DNA of 64,000 nt from Flavobacteriales bacterium UBA6057 (GCA_002428995.1 DIYJ01000003.1:62001-126000), one strand, 5' to 3'. Shown: positions 1-9,915, numbered from the stretch's first letter. Notes: a model not told the origin generated them from the letters alone. Numbers and translations are program-made.

Positions 1-144
1 TAATGTAATTGCTAAAACTATCTGATCATTACAGACGTTTTTTGAGAAGTGTCAATGAAAGAGCTTTTGGAATACCAGCATCAATGGAATTTGCATTTCC
101 CGGCCCGCGGACACACACTCATTTTTATCAGTAGTTTGGTCACT

Positions 145-774
145 ATGATCAAATTACCTGCTGCGTTTTTGTTTCTCCTGTTTGCCTGCTTTTTTTCCAT
201 TGGATCTCTCAATGCTCAATCATCCTATTCTGATGAGCTCATTGCCGAGCGTGTGCTGAAGGATGGAGAGCTGAAGAAAAAGAAGACTTCACCTCTTCAA
301 AAAGAGGATCGCAAGGCGTTTTCACATCTGCACTATTTTGATGCGGACGAGAGTTGGAATTTGGAAGCCAGCTACATCAGACTGGACGGAAAAGATACCA
401 TTGACTTTGCGACTTCTTCAGGACGCGTTAAGAAGTTCGTTCGCTACGCGAAACTGACCTTTTCCAAAGGAGGCGCAGATCATGACTTGTTTGCTTATAA
501 GCGTGTCTATCCTGCCGGATACAAGCCGAATCACGCTCCCTATTTGTTTCTCCCTTTCACCGATCACACCACCGGTGAGGAGTGCTATGGAGGAGGCCGC
601 TACATGGACATCGGGGTTCCAACAGAAGATCAGACGACCGTGATGCTCGATTTCAATCGTTGTTACAATCCATACTGCGCTTATGGCGGTGGTTTTTCTT
701 GCCCCATACCTCCCAAGGACAATGCTCTGGAGATTCGAGTGGAGGCAGGAGAAAAGGATTACGGCCATCACTAG
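145..774 (+). CDS. Exported DUF1684 protein
   Basis: Sec-exported protein of about 209 residues with a DUF1684 domain, recognised by the successive motifs YLFLPFTD, GGGRYMD, FNRCYNPYCAY and CPIPP in the C-terminal half. The enzymatic role of the family is not established. I chose the ATG at 145 because it places a standard signal peptide (MIKLPAAFL...SLNAQ) at the N-terminus. The in-frame ATG at 49 would add 32 residues that do not look like a leader. It stands alone on the plus strand and converges with the deacetylase-family gene 20 bases downstream. Family assignment is from motif memory. Confidence 0.82.
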   Translation: MIKLPAAFLFLLFACFFSIGSLNAQSSYSDELIAERVLKDGELKKKKTSPLQKEDRKAFSHLHYFDADESWNLEASYIRLDGKDTIDFATSSGRVKKFVRYAKLTFSKGGADHDLFAYKRVYPAGYKPNHAPYLFLPFTDHTTGEECYGGGRYMDIGVPTEDQTTVMLDFNRCYNPYCAYGGGFSCPIPPKDNALEIRVEAGEKDYGHH

Positions 775-794
775 GCCTTTTTCAATGATCTGAA

Positions 795-1700
795 TTACGC
801 GAAAAACCGATGCGCCAACCGGAACGTATTGGCATGTGCCTCTACAATGTCGGCTACTCGCTTAGAGTATCCACCTCCCATGCTCACCTGTATTGGGATT
901 CCAAGTTTCTTACAGCGTTCAAAAACCATTTCGTCCCTGGCTTTACAGCCTTCTTTCGAAACTCCCAGCTTGCCCAGTTTGTCAGTCGCTAAAACGTCCA
1001 CGCCAGACTGGAAAAAAATGATCTCCGGCTTCTGACGGTCGATGCATACCTGGAGATGGGTGTTGAGCAGGGCAAGGTATTCTTCATCTTCCGTTCCATC
1101 CTCCAACTCTACATCCAGGTCAGAACGCTGCTTATGAAAAGGATAGTTTTTCCTGCCGTGCATACTGAAGGTGAAAACCCTTGGCTCCTGCTCGAATATT
1201 TGAGCTGAACCATTGCCTTGATGCACATCGAGGTCTACAAAGAGGATGCGGCTTACTTTTCCAACTTTGAGGAGGTAATTGGCGGCCATGGCCATGTCAT
1301 TGAGCAGGCAAAAGCCTTCGCCTCTGTCATAAAAGGCGTGGTGCGTTCCACCGGCTACATTCAAACTCATGGTGCCTTCCAATGCCATCAGTGCACCGTC
1401 CAGCGTACCTCTGCTGATCATCTGTTCCCGATGGATCAGATCAGCATTGTGTGGAAAACCAGAAGCACGTTGCTCCCGATGCGACAATTCGAGGTTCTTA
1501 AGCCGCTTCCAGTATTCTTGAGAGTGGGTGAGGAGAATGATGTCTTCCTCTATAGGCTCTGGAGTGAAGAAGTCTTCTTTTTGAAGCGTGCCTTCAAACA
1601 GCAGTTGCTCGGGGATTAAGTTGTATTTCTCCATCGGGAAGCGGTGTCCCTCTGGAAGGTGGTGAGCATAGTTTTCAGCCCATGCAACGCGTATGGCCAT
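795..1700 (-). CDS. Histone deacetylase-superfamily hydrolase (AcuC/HDAC-like)
   Basis: Cytosolic zinc hydrolase of 301 residues in the arginase/deacetylase fold. Visible motifs are GGTHHAF (tandem His 120-121), VDLDVHQGNG (Asp158 and His160 as metal ligands), SGVDVLATDKLG (Asp240 as the third ligand) and SMGGGYS near the end. Members remove acetyl or similar acyl groups from lysines or polyamines; the substrate here is unknown. No signal peptide is seen and length is normal for bacterial members. A perfect 6-bp inverted repeat (GAAACC-5-GGTTTC, 1708-1724) lies just upstream of the ATG and could be an operator or a 5' UTR hairpin. Confidence 0.9.
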   Translation of the reverse strand: MAIRVAWAENYAHHLPEGHRFPMEKYNLIPEQLLFEGTLQKEDFFTPEPIEEDIILLTHSQEYWKRLKNLELSHREQRASGFPHNADLIHREQMISRGTLDGALMALEGTMSLNVAGGTHHAFYDRGEGFCLLNDMAMAANYLLKVGKVSRILFVDLDVHQGNGSAQIFEQEPRVFTFSMHGRKNYPFHKQRSDLDVELEDGTEDEEYLALLNTHLQVCIDRQKPEIIFFQSGVDVLATDKLGKLGVSKEGCKARDEMVFERCKKLGIPIQVSMGGGYSKRVADIVEAHANTFRLAHRFFA

Positions 1701-1740
1701 GGATTATGAAACCACTATGGTTTCGAATGGTTCGGGAATA

Positions 1741-2301
1741 CTATTGCGTAATGGCTGGGGCAAATTCCTTCTTGAACTCCTCGAAGGTCACACCCTGATT
1801 CACTCCCTCAGCGTAGTAGTGGATGTAGGGCTCGAAGTCTTTAGGAGCCTTGTAACCAGGTAAGATGTTCAATCGCACAAAATCAGTATTTAAAAAGATG
1901 AAGCTGGGGTACGACATGCGGTTCTCCAACAGTGATGAAGCCAGTTGATGAGGGCTTCTTTTTCCCGTTGGATTGGGATTTACAAAGGTGTGTCCGCGGA
2001 AGGTGATGGTGTCTTTCATCTCCGCGTCCATCTTCACTGCATAATAGTTCTGATTCATGTAATCAGCAATCTGCGGATGCGAAAACGTATTGCGATCCAT
2101 CACTTTGCACCATCCGCACCAAGCCGTGTACGTATCAATGAAAATGGGCTTTGGCTCTGATTCCATGGCCTTCACCATTTCATTCCAGGTCATCCAATTG
2201 ACCTTCCCGCTTTGATCGGAGGTAGGCGCGGGTGCTGCATGCTGAGCACTAGCGCTTGTCATGAAAAGAAGGGTGATGAAGAGGAGCGAAAGCGAGCGCA
2301 T
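1741..2301 (-). CDS. Exported thioredoxin-fold protein, CGWC type (copy 2)
   Basis: Periplasmic thioredoxin-like protein of 186 residues. A signal peptide ends near residue 20 (SASAQ), followed by a conserved NWMTWNEMVKAM segment and the redox site WCGWCK (Cys62, Cys65). It has the extended form of the DUF255/thioredoxin_7 group, with a PSFIFLN cis-Pro-type strand after the active site. It probably reduces or isomerises disulfides of exported proteins; the partner is unknown. It starts 5 bases after the stop of an upstream paralogue (2307-2825), so the two form an operon and look like a tandem duplication. Confidence 0.85.
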   Translation of the reverse strand: MRSLSLLFITLLFMTSASAQHAAPAPTSDQSGKVNWMTWNEMVKAMESEPKPIFIDTYTAWCGWCKVMDRNTFSHPQIADYMNQNYYAVKMDAEMKDTITFRGHTFVNPNPTGKRSPHQLASSLLENRMSYPSFIFLNTDFVRLNILPGYKAPKDFEPYIHYYAEGVNQGVTFEEFKKEFAPAITQ

Positions 2302-2306
2302 TTGAA

Positions 2307-2825
2307 TCAGTTTACAGTGTATGAAGCCTGGTATTTTTCCCAGGGAGTGGTTTTGTAATGAGCCTCACCAAAGTAAGAGGTGATGGTCATAAACTGCTTT
2401 TTATCCAGAAAGCCACCAACGGGCTGAAGGCGGTTAAGTTGGTTGTCGTAGAAAACGGTGGTGGGGTAACTCATTCGGCCATCAAGGATCACACGGGCCC
2501 ATTGATGATAACCTCTTCGCCCACTTGGAACAAAAACGTAGGTAGAGTCTCCGATGGTAATCGGATCTTTTTGTTCTGCATCAAACTTGATGGCGTAGTA
2601 GTTTTCGTTGAGGTACTTCACCACGGAAGGATCCTCATAGGTGGCTTTGTCCATTCGCTTGCACCATCCACACCAGTCAGTGTAAACATCCACGATAACG
2701 GGGCGCGGTTCTTTCGCCATTGCTTCGAGCACTTCCTCCCAACTCATCCAGTTGACGTGGGCTTGCTGAGCAAGACCTATCGAAGAGGTGAGTGTGATCC
2801 AAAGCACAAAAACGAGTGTTCTCAT
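2307..2825 (-). CDS. Exported thioredoxin-fold protein, CGWC type (copy 1)
   Basis: Paralogue of the downstream gene with the same plan: signal peptide to about residue 20 (SSIGLAQ), NWMSWEEVLEAM, active site WCGWCK (Cys52, Cys55), and a SYPTTVFYD strand carrying the expected cis-proline. It is 172 residues long and predicted periplasmic. The two copies differ most after the active site, so functional divergence is possible. A TATATTTT sequence a few bases upstream of the ATG resembles the Bacteroidota -7 element but is not a perfect TAnnTTTG. Confidence 0.86.
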   Translation of the reverse strand: MRTLVFVLWITLTSSIGLAQQAHVNWMSWEEVLEAMAKEPRPVIVDVYTDWCGWCKRMDKATYEDPSVVKYLNENYYAIKFDAEQKDPITIGDSTYVFVPSGRRGYHQWARVILDGRMSYPTTVFYDNQLNRLQPVGGFLDKKQFMTITSYFGEAHYKTTPWEKYQASYTVN

Positions 2826-2927
2826 GGGATAAAAATATAGAGTTGAGACGGCCTTAAATGCAGGAAGGCGGCTAATTACGAGAAATTAACACCGCCTTCC
2901 ACTTGTTTTATTGTAATCCTGTGAGGA

Positions 2928-4412
2928 TTATTCTACACCGTGCATCAGCTTTTTCAGCGGCTTGTTCAGTACGATGATGATGGCCGCGATGGCGAGCAAA
3001 ACCAGACCGATATTGGTGAATACACTGATATAGGTCGCAAGGCCTTCTCCGGCTGAAAGCTCTGCACCATCTCCTCCATGACCACCTGTTAATGCCGCAA
3101 TCTTACCGCCTACATAGTTGGCGATCGCGAAGCTCAGGAACCATGCTCCCATGGCAGTACCTGCGATGTTTTTTGGAGCGAGCTTGGTCACCATTGAAAG
3201 GCCAATAGGCGAGAGGAAAAGCTCACCCGTGGTGTGCAACATGTAGAGGAAGAAAAGCGTGAGTAATGGCACTTGAAATGCTTCATTCACAAACTGAAGA
3301 CCGATCTGCGTCACGAGGAAACCAACTGCGAGCTGGATGATCCCGAAGGCAAACTTGAGCGGAATACTCGGATTCTTACCCATTTCAGAAAGCTTCACCC
3401 ACATGACGGAGAACACAGAACCGAAGATGATGATGAAGGCTGGGTTGAAGAACTGGGTCATCGATGCTGGCATCTCCCAGCCGAAAATGGCGCGATCAAC
3501 GTTTCTGTCCGCGAAAAGCGTCAGTGAAGTTCCTGCCTGCTCGAAGCAAGCCCAGAACGTAATGTTGATGAGCATGAAGATGATCAAAGCGATCATTCGG
3601 TCTTTCCAGATGGAAGTGCCGGACTCAGTATCTGCTTTGGTTCCTGCTGCGATGAGCGAATAGGAAACATAGAGGAACAATGCGAGCAGGATGTAATCGA
3701 GGAGATAGTTCTGAAGAATGAGAATGTAGCAGAGCGGAATGAGCAACAGTGAACCCACCGTAATCACCTGAATGTAGTTGAGCGGTCCAAATGCCTTTTT
3801 CAAACCGGCTTCTCTGAAGTCTACGCCAGGAGCGCGGTCGTATTTCGCCCGGCCGCTGTAGAAGATCAGAATTCCGAGGAGCATACCGATGCCCGCCAGA
3901 CCAAAGCCGTACTTGAATCCGTAGGTTTCTCCAATAAACGCCACTAAAGTGGTTGCGAGCAGGGCACCGATATTAATACCAATGTAAAAGATCGTAAAAC
4001 CAGAATCTCTTCGAGGATCACCATCATCATAGAGCTTACCTACGATGGTGGAAATGTTGGCCTTGAAGTAACCATTTCCAATAATGAGTGCGCCCATACC
4101 AATCATGAGCATGGTTTCGTTTCCACCCAGGATGATGAATTCTCCGATGGCCATGAGAATACCACCAAGAATAACAGCGTAGCGATAGCCTAAGTACTGG
4201 TCAGCCAATCGGCCTCCCAAAATGGGAGCAGCATAAACAAGTCCCGTGTAAGCTCCGTAGATCAGTGAGGCCTCAGCGTCACCTTTCATTAGAGATTTAA
4301 CTAAATACAGGGTCAACAGTACCCTCATTCCGTAGTAGCAGAAACGTTCCCACATTTCCGAGAAGAACAGGGTCATTAACCCATCCGGGTGTCCTTGTTT
4401 TACTTCGCTCAT
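2928..4412 (-). CDS. POT/PTR2-family proton-coupled peptide transporter
   Basis: Inner-membrane symporter of 494 residues importing di- and tripeptides with protons. The N-terminus has the POT signature region (FFSEMWERFCYYGMR, ExxER-type proton-coupling motif in helix 1) and later PILGGRLAD and FTIFYIGINIGA. About 14 hydrophobic segments can be read along the protein, the usual number for prokaryotic POT carriers. It stands alone; the downstream neighbour is a secreted DPP-IV-like peptidase on the same strand, which would fit peptide scavenging, but ~290 bases separate them. Start is the ATG at 4412; no Shine-Dalgarno is visible. Confidence 0.92.
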   Translation of the reverse strand: MSEVKQGHPDGLMTLFFSEMWERFCYYGMRVLLTLYLVKSLMKGDAEASLIYGAYTGLVYAAPILGGRLADQYLGYRYAVILGGILMAIGEFIILGGNETMLMIGMGALIIGNGYFKANISTIVGKLYDDGDPRRDSGFTIFYIGINIGALLATTLVAFIGETYGFKYGFGLAGIGMLLGILIFYSGRAKYDRAPGVDFREAGLKKAFGPLNYIQVITVGSLLLIPLCYILILQNYLLDYILLALFLYVSYSLIAAGTKADTESGTSIWKDRMIALIIFMLINITFWACFEQAGTSLTLFADRNVDRAIFGWEMPASMTQFFNPAFIIIFGSVFSVMWVKLSEMGKNPSIPLKFAFGIIQLAVGFLVTQIGLQFVNEAFQVPLLTLFFLYMLHTTGELFLSPIGLSMVTKLAPKNIAGTAMGAWFLSFAIANYVGGKIAALTGGHGGDGAELSAGEGLATYISVFTNIGLVLLAIAAIIIVLNKPLKKLMHGVE

Positions 4413-4702
4413 AGTTGTGATTGTTTGTGTTAGTTCTTAGGCTTTGGTGCTCATGGTTTGTTAGTCGCAAACAGTTGAAAGCATTGGCATTCCGCACCGT
4501 TCGTCATCGAGGACCGGGGTAAATATAGAAATCAAATTCAATCCTCTGTGCTTTATGAGATGCTTAGATGTTCTGATGTTCAACGGTTTAGAAGAACGCC
4601 TTTAAAAACCTTGCAAGCTGGTTTCAAAAGACAGCGCTAGCAGCAAGTATTGAACCAGAAAAGCGAATCCCGGATTTCAAAAGGCGAATACCCTGTTGTT
4701 AA

Positions 4703-6874
4703 TCAAAGGTTGTTCAGTACAAAGTCGGTCAATTTGGTGTAGAGATGGTAGCGTGTATTGCCGCCATAGATACCGTGGTTCCGATCGGGATACATGTTGA
4801 AATCGAAGTGCTTATCGGCTTGCACTAAGGCTTCTACAAGCTCTACGGCATTTTGGAAGTGCACATTATCATCGGCCGTTCCATGTACCAGAAGGTAGTT
4901 TCCGCTCATCTGCTCCACAAAGTTGATCGGGGAATTGTCGTCATATCCATCACCATTTTCCTGGGGAAGTCCCATGTAGCGCTCCGTGTAGATGCTATCG
5001 TAGAAGCGCCAATTGCTGACTGGTGCCACAGCAATAGCCGTTTTGAACACATCACCACTTTTGAAAAGGCAAAGGCTTGACATGTAACCACCGTAGCTCC
5101 ATCCCCAAATTCCGATTCGACTGGCGTCCACATAGCTTTGATTGCTCAGCCAAAGAGCGGCTGAGGTTTGATCTTCCGTTTCGAGCTTACCCAGTTGCTC
5201 ATAGGTTTGGGTTCGGAAAGCCTTACCACGTGCACCTGTTCCCCGATTGTCAAAAGACGCCACGATGTAGCCCTTGCTCGCCATCATCTGATACCACAGC
5301 ATGTTTGTTGAGAATGAGTTGGTTACCGTTTGCGATCCGGGACCTCCATATACATACATCAACACCGGATACTTTTTGCCTGGGTTGAAGTTGGTAGGCT
5401 TGATCATCCATCCGTTTAGATCAACTCCTCCTTCGGTAGTGAATTGAATGAACTCCACCTCAGATCGGTTGGTTTTGGCCAGTGCTTCTTTCATGGACGC
5501 GTTGTCCTCCAATACGCGCACTTCTTTGCCTTTTTGGTTGTAAAGTTTCACCGTTTGAGGTTCAGAAGCCGTGCTGTGGTAAAGGATGTAGTAGCTGAAG
5601 TTTGCACTAAAGGAGGCTCTTGAACTTCCAACAGCAGGACTCAGCAGTTTGGATTCGCCACCGGTGAGTGGGATGCTGTAGATTTCAGTGTTTACCGGGC
5701 TCTTGGTGCTTGCGGTGAAGAACAGCTTCTGCTTGTCGTCATCGTAACCTATGAACTCGCGAACTTCCCAGTCACCCTTGGTGATTTGGCGTTCGTTGTC
5801 GCCCATGAGGTTGTAGCTGTAAAGGTGGAAGAAGCCATTCTTTTCACTCCTCCAGATGAAACCGGCATTGTCACCGTAGAAGGTGAGATCGTCACTGATT
5901 TCGATGTAGGTATCGCTCACCTCTTTGTAGATGTTCTTCGCCTTGTAGTCCTTGGTGCTCACCAAGTCTATCTCCAGGATGTTCTGTAGCCGTGGCATTT
6001 TCATCACCGCCAGGTACTCGCTGCTTTCAGTCCACTTGATTCGAGGGATGTATTCGTATTGACCCAAATCAAGCTTCTTGATAGAGTTCTTTTTCAGGTC
6101 GTACACATGGATGCTCACCTTGGAGTTGTCTTCTCCGGCTTTGGGATATTTAAAGGAATAGTCTTCTGGATAGAGCGCGTTAAAGACAGGCATGTGAAAC
6201 TCCTTTACTGCCGATTCGTCAAATCGGTAGAAGGCAATCATGTTGTTGTCTGGAGACCATGCATAGGCCTGGTGAAAAGCAAACTCTTCCTCGTAGACCC
6301 AATCTGCATAACCGTTGATGATCTTGTTGTATTCTCCATCTTCCGTTACCTGGGTGGTCTTGTTGCTGATGAGATCCAGGATGAACAGGTTGTTATCCGA
6401 AATGTAGCTCACCTTTTTTCCATCCGGTGAGAGGGCTGCGTTGCGAACCTTGGCGCCATCTGCCAGAAGCTTTGCTGATTGCTTTTCAAGATCTGTTACG
6501 AAGTACTTCGCTCTGCTTGAGTGGCGGTAGATCTGCTCTTCCTGCCAGGTAATCAACAGCTTCTTTTCATCCGCAGAAAACATGTAGCTCTCCATGTCTG
6601 CTTCTTTCATCCCGCTCCATTCACGCAGTTGAGCCGTTGAAAGCACGGTGGAAAGCTGTTCTCCTGACTTGTAACTGTACTTGTCGATCGAGGCACCTTC
6701 TTCACCATAATTAATGGCCGTGTAGTGTGCACCATCTTTCATGGATCGAAGGCCATAAACGGACTTTTGCCTGAAGGTTCCACTTTTCCATATGTCCTCC
6801 AGGGTGATGTCTTTCTGTGCCGAAAGGGTTCCACTGACAAGTATGGCAAGGGCTAGCGCAATTCTGAGCTTCAT
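4703..6874 (-). CDS. Secreted S9B dipeptidyl peptidase IV-like serine peptidase
   Basis: Exported prolyl-type dipeptidyl peptidase of about 723 residues. The ATG at 6874 gives a signal peptide (MKLRIALALAILVSG...SAQ); an upstream in-frame start at 6997 would add 41 non-leader residues. An N-terminal beta-propeller includes a WVYEEEF motif, the Glu-Glu pair that binds the peptide N-terminus in DPP-IV enzymes. The C-terminal alpha/beta-hydrolase domain carries the triad: Ser593 in GWSYGGYMS, Asp in HGTADDNVH, and His700 in DRNHG. It should release Xaa-Pro dipeptides in the periplasm or outside, feeding a peptide importer such as the POT gene downstream. Confidence 0.93.
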   Translation of the reverse strand: MKLRIALALAILVSGTLSAQKDITLEDIWKSGTFRQKSVYGLRSMKDGAHYTAINYGEEGASIDKYSYKSGEQLSTVLSTAQLREWSGMKEADMESYMFSADEKKLLITWQEEQIYRHSSRAKYFVTDLEKQSAKLLADGAKVRNAALSPDGKKVSYISDNNLFILDLISNKTTQVTEDGEYNKIINGYADWVYEEEFAFHQAYAWSPDNNMIAFYRFDESAVKEFHMPVFNALYPEDYSFKYPKAGEDNSKVSIHVYDLKKNSIKKLDLGQYEYIPRIKWTESSEYLAVMKMPRLQNILEIDLVSTKDYKAKNIYKEVSDTYIEISDDLTFYGDNAGFIWRSEKNGFFHLYSYNLMGDNERQITKGDWEVREFIGYDDDKQKLFFTASTKSPVNTEIYSIPLTGGESKLLSPAVGSSRASFSANFSYYILYHSTASEPQTVKLYNQKGKEVRVLEDNASMKEALAKTNRSEVEFIQFTTEGGVDLNGWMIKPTNFNPGKKYPVLMYVYGGPGSQTVTNSFSTNMLWYQMMASKGYIVASFDNRGTGARGKAFRTQTYEQLGKLETEDQTSAALWLSNQSYVDASRIGIWGWSYGGYMSSLCLFKSGDVFKTAIAVAPVSNWRFYDSIYTERYMGLPQENGDGYDDNSPINFVEQMSGNYLLVHGTADDNVHFQNAVELVEALVQADKHFDFNMYPDRNHGIYGGNTRYHLYTKLTDFVLNNL

Positions 6875-7118
6875 GAATTTCGAATTTGAGAGGTTGCCGA
6901 AAGTAAATATTTGGGCACTAAGCGTGTAGGATGAAGGCCAGGAGGTGTGTTTTGTGGTGATTGGATTCTTTTGTGATCTGAGGCTACCATGATTCATAGG
7001 CTATCGGGCATTCTGCTTTTCATTGAGGTTGAAGTTGTCATTGAAGTTCGCTCGCGCTTGCACTTCACTTTTCACCTTTCAGTGCCTTCCGATGTGAAAT
7101 CTTCTATGTTCGTATGCT

Positions 7119-8525
7119 ATGAACAACGATGCAGTCATACCTGATATAAGCTTGCTGAACCAACTTGGTGAAGTTGTGGGAAGCGACTATGCATTTGTAG
7201 ATCAGTCGTCCCTCGAAGAATATGGTCACGACTACACGGAAGACCTCAGCTTTCCTCCGGCCATTTTGTTGAAACCTGGCAGTGTTGAAGAGGTGTCAGC
7301 GATCCTGCGAATAGCATCATTGCATGAAATCCCCGTCACTCCCATTGGAGCGCGAACCGGATTGAGTGGCGGAGCACTTTCCGTTCGGAAGGGCATTGGG
7401 CTTAGCATGGAGCGGTTCAATAAGATCATTGAAATTGACGAGAAGAACAGCCAGGTAACGGTAGAGCCCGGTGTGATTACGCAGGTGTTGCAAGAGGCCG
7501 TGAAGGCAAAAGGGTTGATGTATCCGCCAGACCCTGCGAGTCGGGGAAGTTGCTTCATTGGAGGGAATGTATCTGAGAATTCAGGTGGGCCTAAAGCAGT
7601 GAAATATGGAGTGACAAAAGACTATGTACTCAATCTGGAGGTTGTGTTGCCAAACGGTGAGGTGATCTGGACCGGAGCCAACACATTGAAAAACAGCACG
7701 GGTTACAACCTTACCCAGCTTATGGTGGGCAGCGAAGGAACGCTGGGTGTGATCACCAAAATTGTGATGCGTTTGATTCCCCATCCACAGCAGGATTTGC
7801 TCATGTTGGTTCCGTTTCGTTCAGCCGAGAAGGCTTGCGAGGCCGTAAGTGCCATTTTCCATGCCGGTGTTACACCTTCCGGAATGGAGTTCATGGAGCG
7901 ACACGCCATTCTCTACACCATGAAATTCATGGACGAAGAACCTGTGCCGCTTGCGGAAGATGACCAGGCGCATCTGTTGATTGAAGTGGATGGAAATGAC
8001 CTCGAAGCGCTCATGGCGGATTGTGAGACGATTGCCTCCGTAGTGACTGAATATGACTGTGGTGAAATTCTCTTTGCGCAGGATCAGGCGCAGAAAGATC
8101 AACTCTGGAAATTGCGCAGAAGAGTAGGGGAAGCAGTGAAGGCTCAGTCCATTTACAAGGAGGAGGACACGGTGGTACCGCGTTTTGAGCTGCCCAGATT
8201 ACTCACCGCTGTGAAGGAGGTCGGCCACAAATACGGATTTGAAAGCGTCTGTTACGGCCACGCGGGCGATGGGAACCTTCACGTGAATATTCTGCGCGGG
8301 GAGATGACAGAGGAAAGCTGGAACAAGACGGTGAAAGTTGGAATTCGGGAACTCTTTGAACGGGTGAAAGCACTTGGGGGAACCATCTCAGGCGAGCACG
8401 GAATTGGACTCGTTCAGCGTGAATACATGGACATTATGTTCAGTGAAGGACACCTTCAATTGATGCGCGCCATCAAGCAAGCTTTTGACCCAAAAGGGAT
8501 CATGAATCCGGGAAAGATCATCTAA
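7119..8525 (+). CDS. FAD-binding oxidase, GlcD/D-lactate dehydrogenase type
   Basis: Flavoprotein of 468 residues with an N-terminal PCMH-type FAD domain (PIGARTGLSGGAL, PPDPASRGSCFIGGNVSENSGG, VGSEGTLGVITK) and a C-terminal FAD-oxidase domain with YGHAGDGNLHVNI and the closing motif SGEHGIGLVQ...PKGIMNPGKI. Family members oxidise 2-hydroxy acids such as D-lactate or glycolate and pass electrons to quinone or an electron-transfer partner. No GlcE/GlcF genes are adjacent, so the GlcD label is by homology only and D-lactate is the likelier substrate. A TATGTTCG -7-like element lies shortly before the ATG. Confidence 0.88.
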   Translation: MNNDAVIPDISLLNQLGEVVGSDYAFVDQSSLEEYGHDYTEDLSFPPAILLKPGSVEEVSAILRIASLHEIPVTPIGARTGLSGGALSVRKGIGLSMERFNKIIEIDEKNSQVTVEPGVITQVLQEAVKAKGLMYPPDPASRGSCFIGGNVSENSGGPKAVKYGVTKDYVLNLEVVLPNGEVIWTGANTLKNSTGYNLTQLMVGSEGTLGVITKIVMRLIPHPQQDLLMLVPFRSAEKACEAVSAIFHAGVTPSGMEFMERHAILYTMKFMDEEPVPLAEDDQAHLLIEVDGNDLEALMADCETIASVVTEYDCGEILFAQDQAQKDQLWKLRRRVGEAVKAQSIYKEEDTVVPRFELPRLLTAVKEVGHKYGFESVCYGHAGDGNLHVNILRGEMTEESWNKTVKVGIRELFERVKALGGTISGEHGIGLVQREYMDIMFSEGHLQLMRAIKQAFDPKGIMNPGKII

Positions 8526-8544
8526 ATCTATACTTTCTCTATAT

Positions 8545-8557
8545 GGGCTGAAAGCCC
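8545..8557 (+). terminator. Small GC hairpin after the FAD oxidase gene
   Basis: Perfect 5-bp stem GGGCT-GAA-AGCCC 20 bases after the stop codon, followed by TGTTT rather than a long T-run. A weak intrinsic terminator or mRNA-end hairpin is possible. Confidence 0.35.
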
Positions 8558-8588
8558 TGTTTATGCTGCAATTCCTTCCTTTGTAGGC

Positions 8589-9905
8589 ATGAAACTCAGT
8601 ATTCTGATTGTTAGTTTTTTGCCTCTTTCATTCCTTGCTCAATCTCAATGGGTAGAACAGGATTGTGATTTCACCAACATAGGTATTGGAGAAATTTCCA
8701 TCACCAGCGACCTATGCGCATGGGCTTCCGGAAGAGGTAATCCCTGGGATTATGTTTTGGAATTCACACGAACCACCGATGGTGGTGACAATTGGATTCA
8801 GGGAGTGATCGATTCGTGTGTGACCTGCGGGCGGGTGAGCCACCTTCATGCACTGAATTGTGATACTGCTTTTGCAATGACCTTCGATCCTGTCGATGGG
8901 GGCGGTGCTTTAATGAGAACCAATGATGGCGGATTGAGCTGGGATAGTGTAAACACCGCTGACTTCTCAGATCCTGCAGATTTTCCCAATTGGGTCCATT
9001 TTTTCAACGACCAGGAAGGCATCTGCATGGGAGACGCCATCGATGGCTATTTCAAAATCTACAGGACCACAGATGGCGGACAGACCTGGAACAGGCTGCC
9101 GCAAGCCAACATTCCTGACACCATCGGGAATGAGGTAGGTTTTACACGCTTATACGATGCAGTAGATGGGAATATCTGGTTCATGACTTCGGAGCAACGC
9201 ATGTTTCGTTCCAATGATTTTGGTGTGAACTGGGAAGTTTCCGAGGTTCCAGACATTGGAGGGATCCAATTTAGTTTCCGTGATCAGGACCACGGTTTAG
9301 CCATTCCTTATATAGGCGGGGACACATTGCTGACCACCATTGATGGCGGGGAAACATGGACGGTGAATCCCAATTTTCTGCCCAATGACGACAGGGTCTA
9401 TTCTATTGATTATGCGAAAGGTGTTGGAACTGCACCCGGAGCTTATGTGGTAGTGGGAGATACCTTGGTCACTTACAGTCAGGATGGTGGAATTACCTGG
9501 AAGGATTTATCCCGGGAGCTGGATTTTCCATTTCCCGCAACGTTTCTGAATGTGCACACTGGCTGGGTGGGCGAGCCATCGGATGGAATTTCAGGCGATG
9601 GAATTTTCAAGTACGTGGGAACCACGCTTGGCATCCCCAATCCTGAGGATGTTTCATCACGCGAAGAGAATTTTACTCTGTTCCCAAACCCTAGTTCGGG
9701 CAATGTTTCCATTGAATCCAAGAAGAGAAGTACCTCAAACGCCCGGGTTGTCGTTTTCGACAGCCAGGGGCGTTTGCTTCAAAAGCTAGAAGGTCTGCCA
9801 TCAGGCTCAGCTATGGATTTGTCTGCGTTGGAGTCTGGAGTGTACTTTGTCCAGATCACCGCGGATGATACACCCTTACAGGTCTCTACGCTTGTGTTGG
9901 AATAG
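8589..9905 (+). CDS. T9SS cargo: Asp-box beta-propeller with C-terminal sorting domain
   Basis: Secreted protein of 438 residues. The signal peptide (LPLSFLAQSQ) is followed by at least six sialidase-type Asp-box/YCF48-like repeats (TTDGGDNW, TNDGGLSW, TTDGGQTW, SNDFGVNW, TIDGGETW, SQDGGITW) spaced about 50-60 residues, a seven-bladed propeller layout. The last ~80 residues (FTLFPNPSSGNVSIES...LESGVYFVQI) are a type A T9SS sorting domain, so the protein is expected to cross the outer membrane and be attached or released. No sialidase catalytic residues are recognisable; a binding or adhesion role is likelier. Upstream TTCCTTTG resembles the -7 element. Confidence 0.9.
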   Translation: MKLSILIVSFLPLSFLAQSQWVEQDCDFTNIGIGEISITSDLCAWASGRGNPWDYVLEFTRTTDGGDNWIQGVIDSCVTCGRVSHLHALNCDTAFAMTFDPVDGGGALMRTNDGGLSWDSVNTADFSDPADFPNWVHFFNDQEGICMGDAIDGYFKIYRTTDGGQTWNRLPQANIPDTIGNEVGFTRLYDAVDGNIWFMTSEQRMFRSNDFGVNWEVSEVPDIGGIQFSFRDQDHGLAIPYIGGDTLLTTIDGGETWTVNPNFLPNDDRVYSIDYAKGVGTAPGAYVVVGDTLVTYSQDGGITWKDLSRELDFPFPATFLNVHTGWVGEPSDGISGDGIFKYVGTTLGIPNPEDVSSREENFTLFPNPSSGNVSIESKKRSTSNARVVVFDSQGRLLQKLEGLPSGSAMDLSALESGVYFVQITADDTPLQVSTLVLE

Positions 9906-9915
9906 ATACTTTCTG

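Noticed and set aside
418..771. Antisense and alternate-frame ORFs inside the DUF1684 gene
   Set aside because: Overlap the conserved DUF1684 core and have no independent support.
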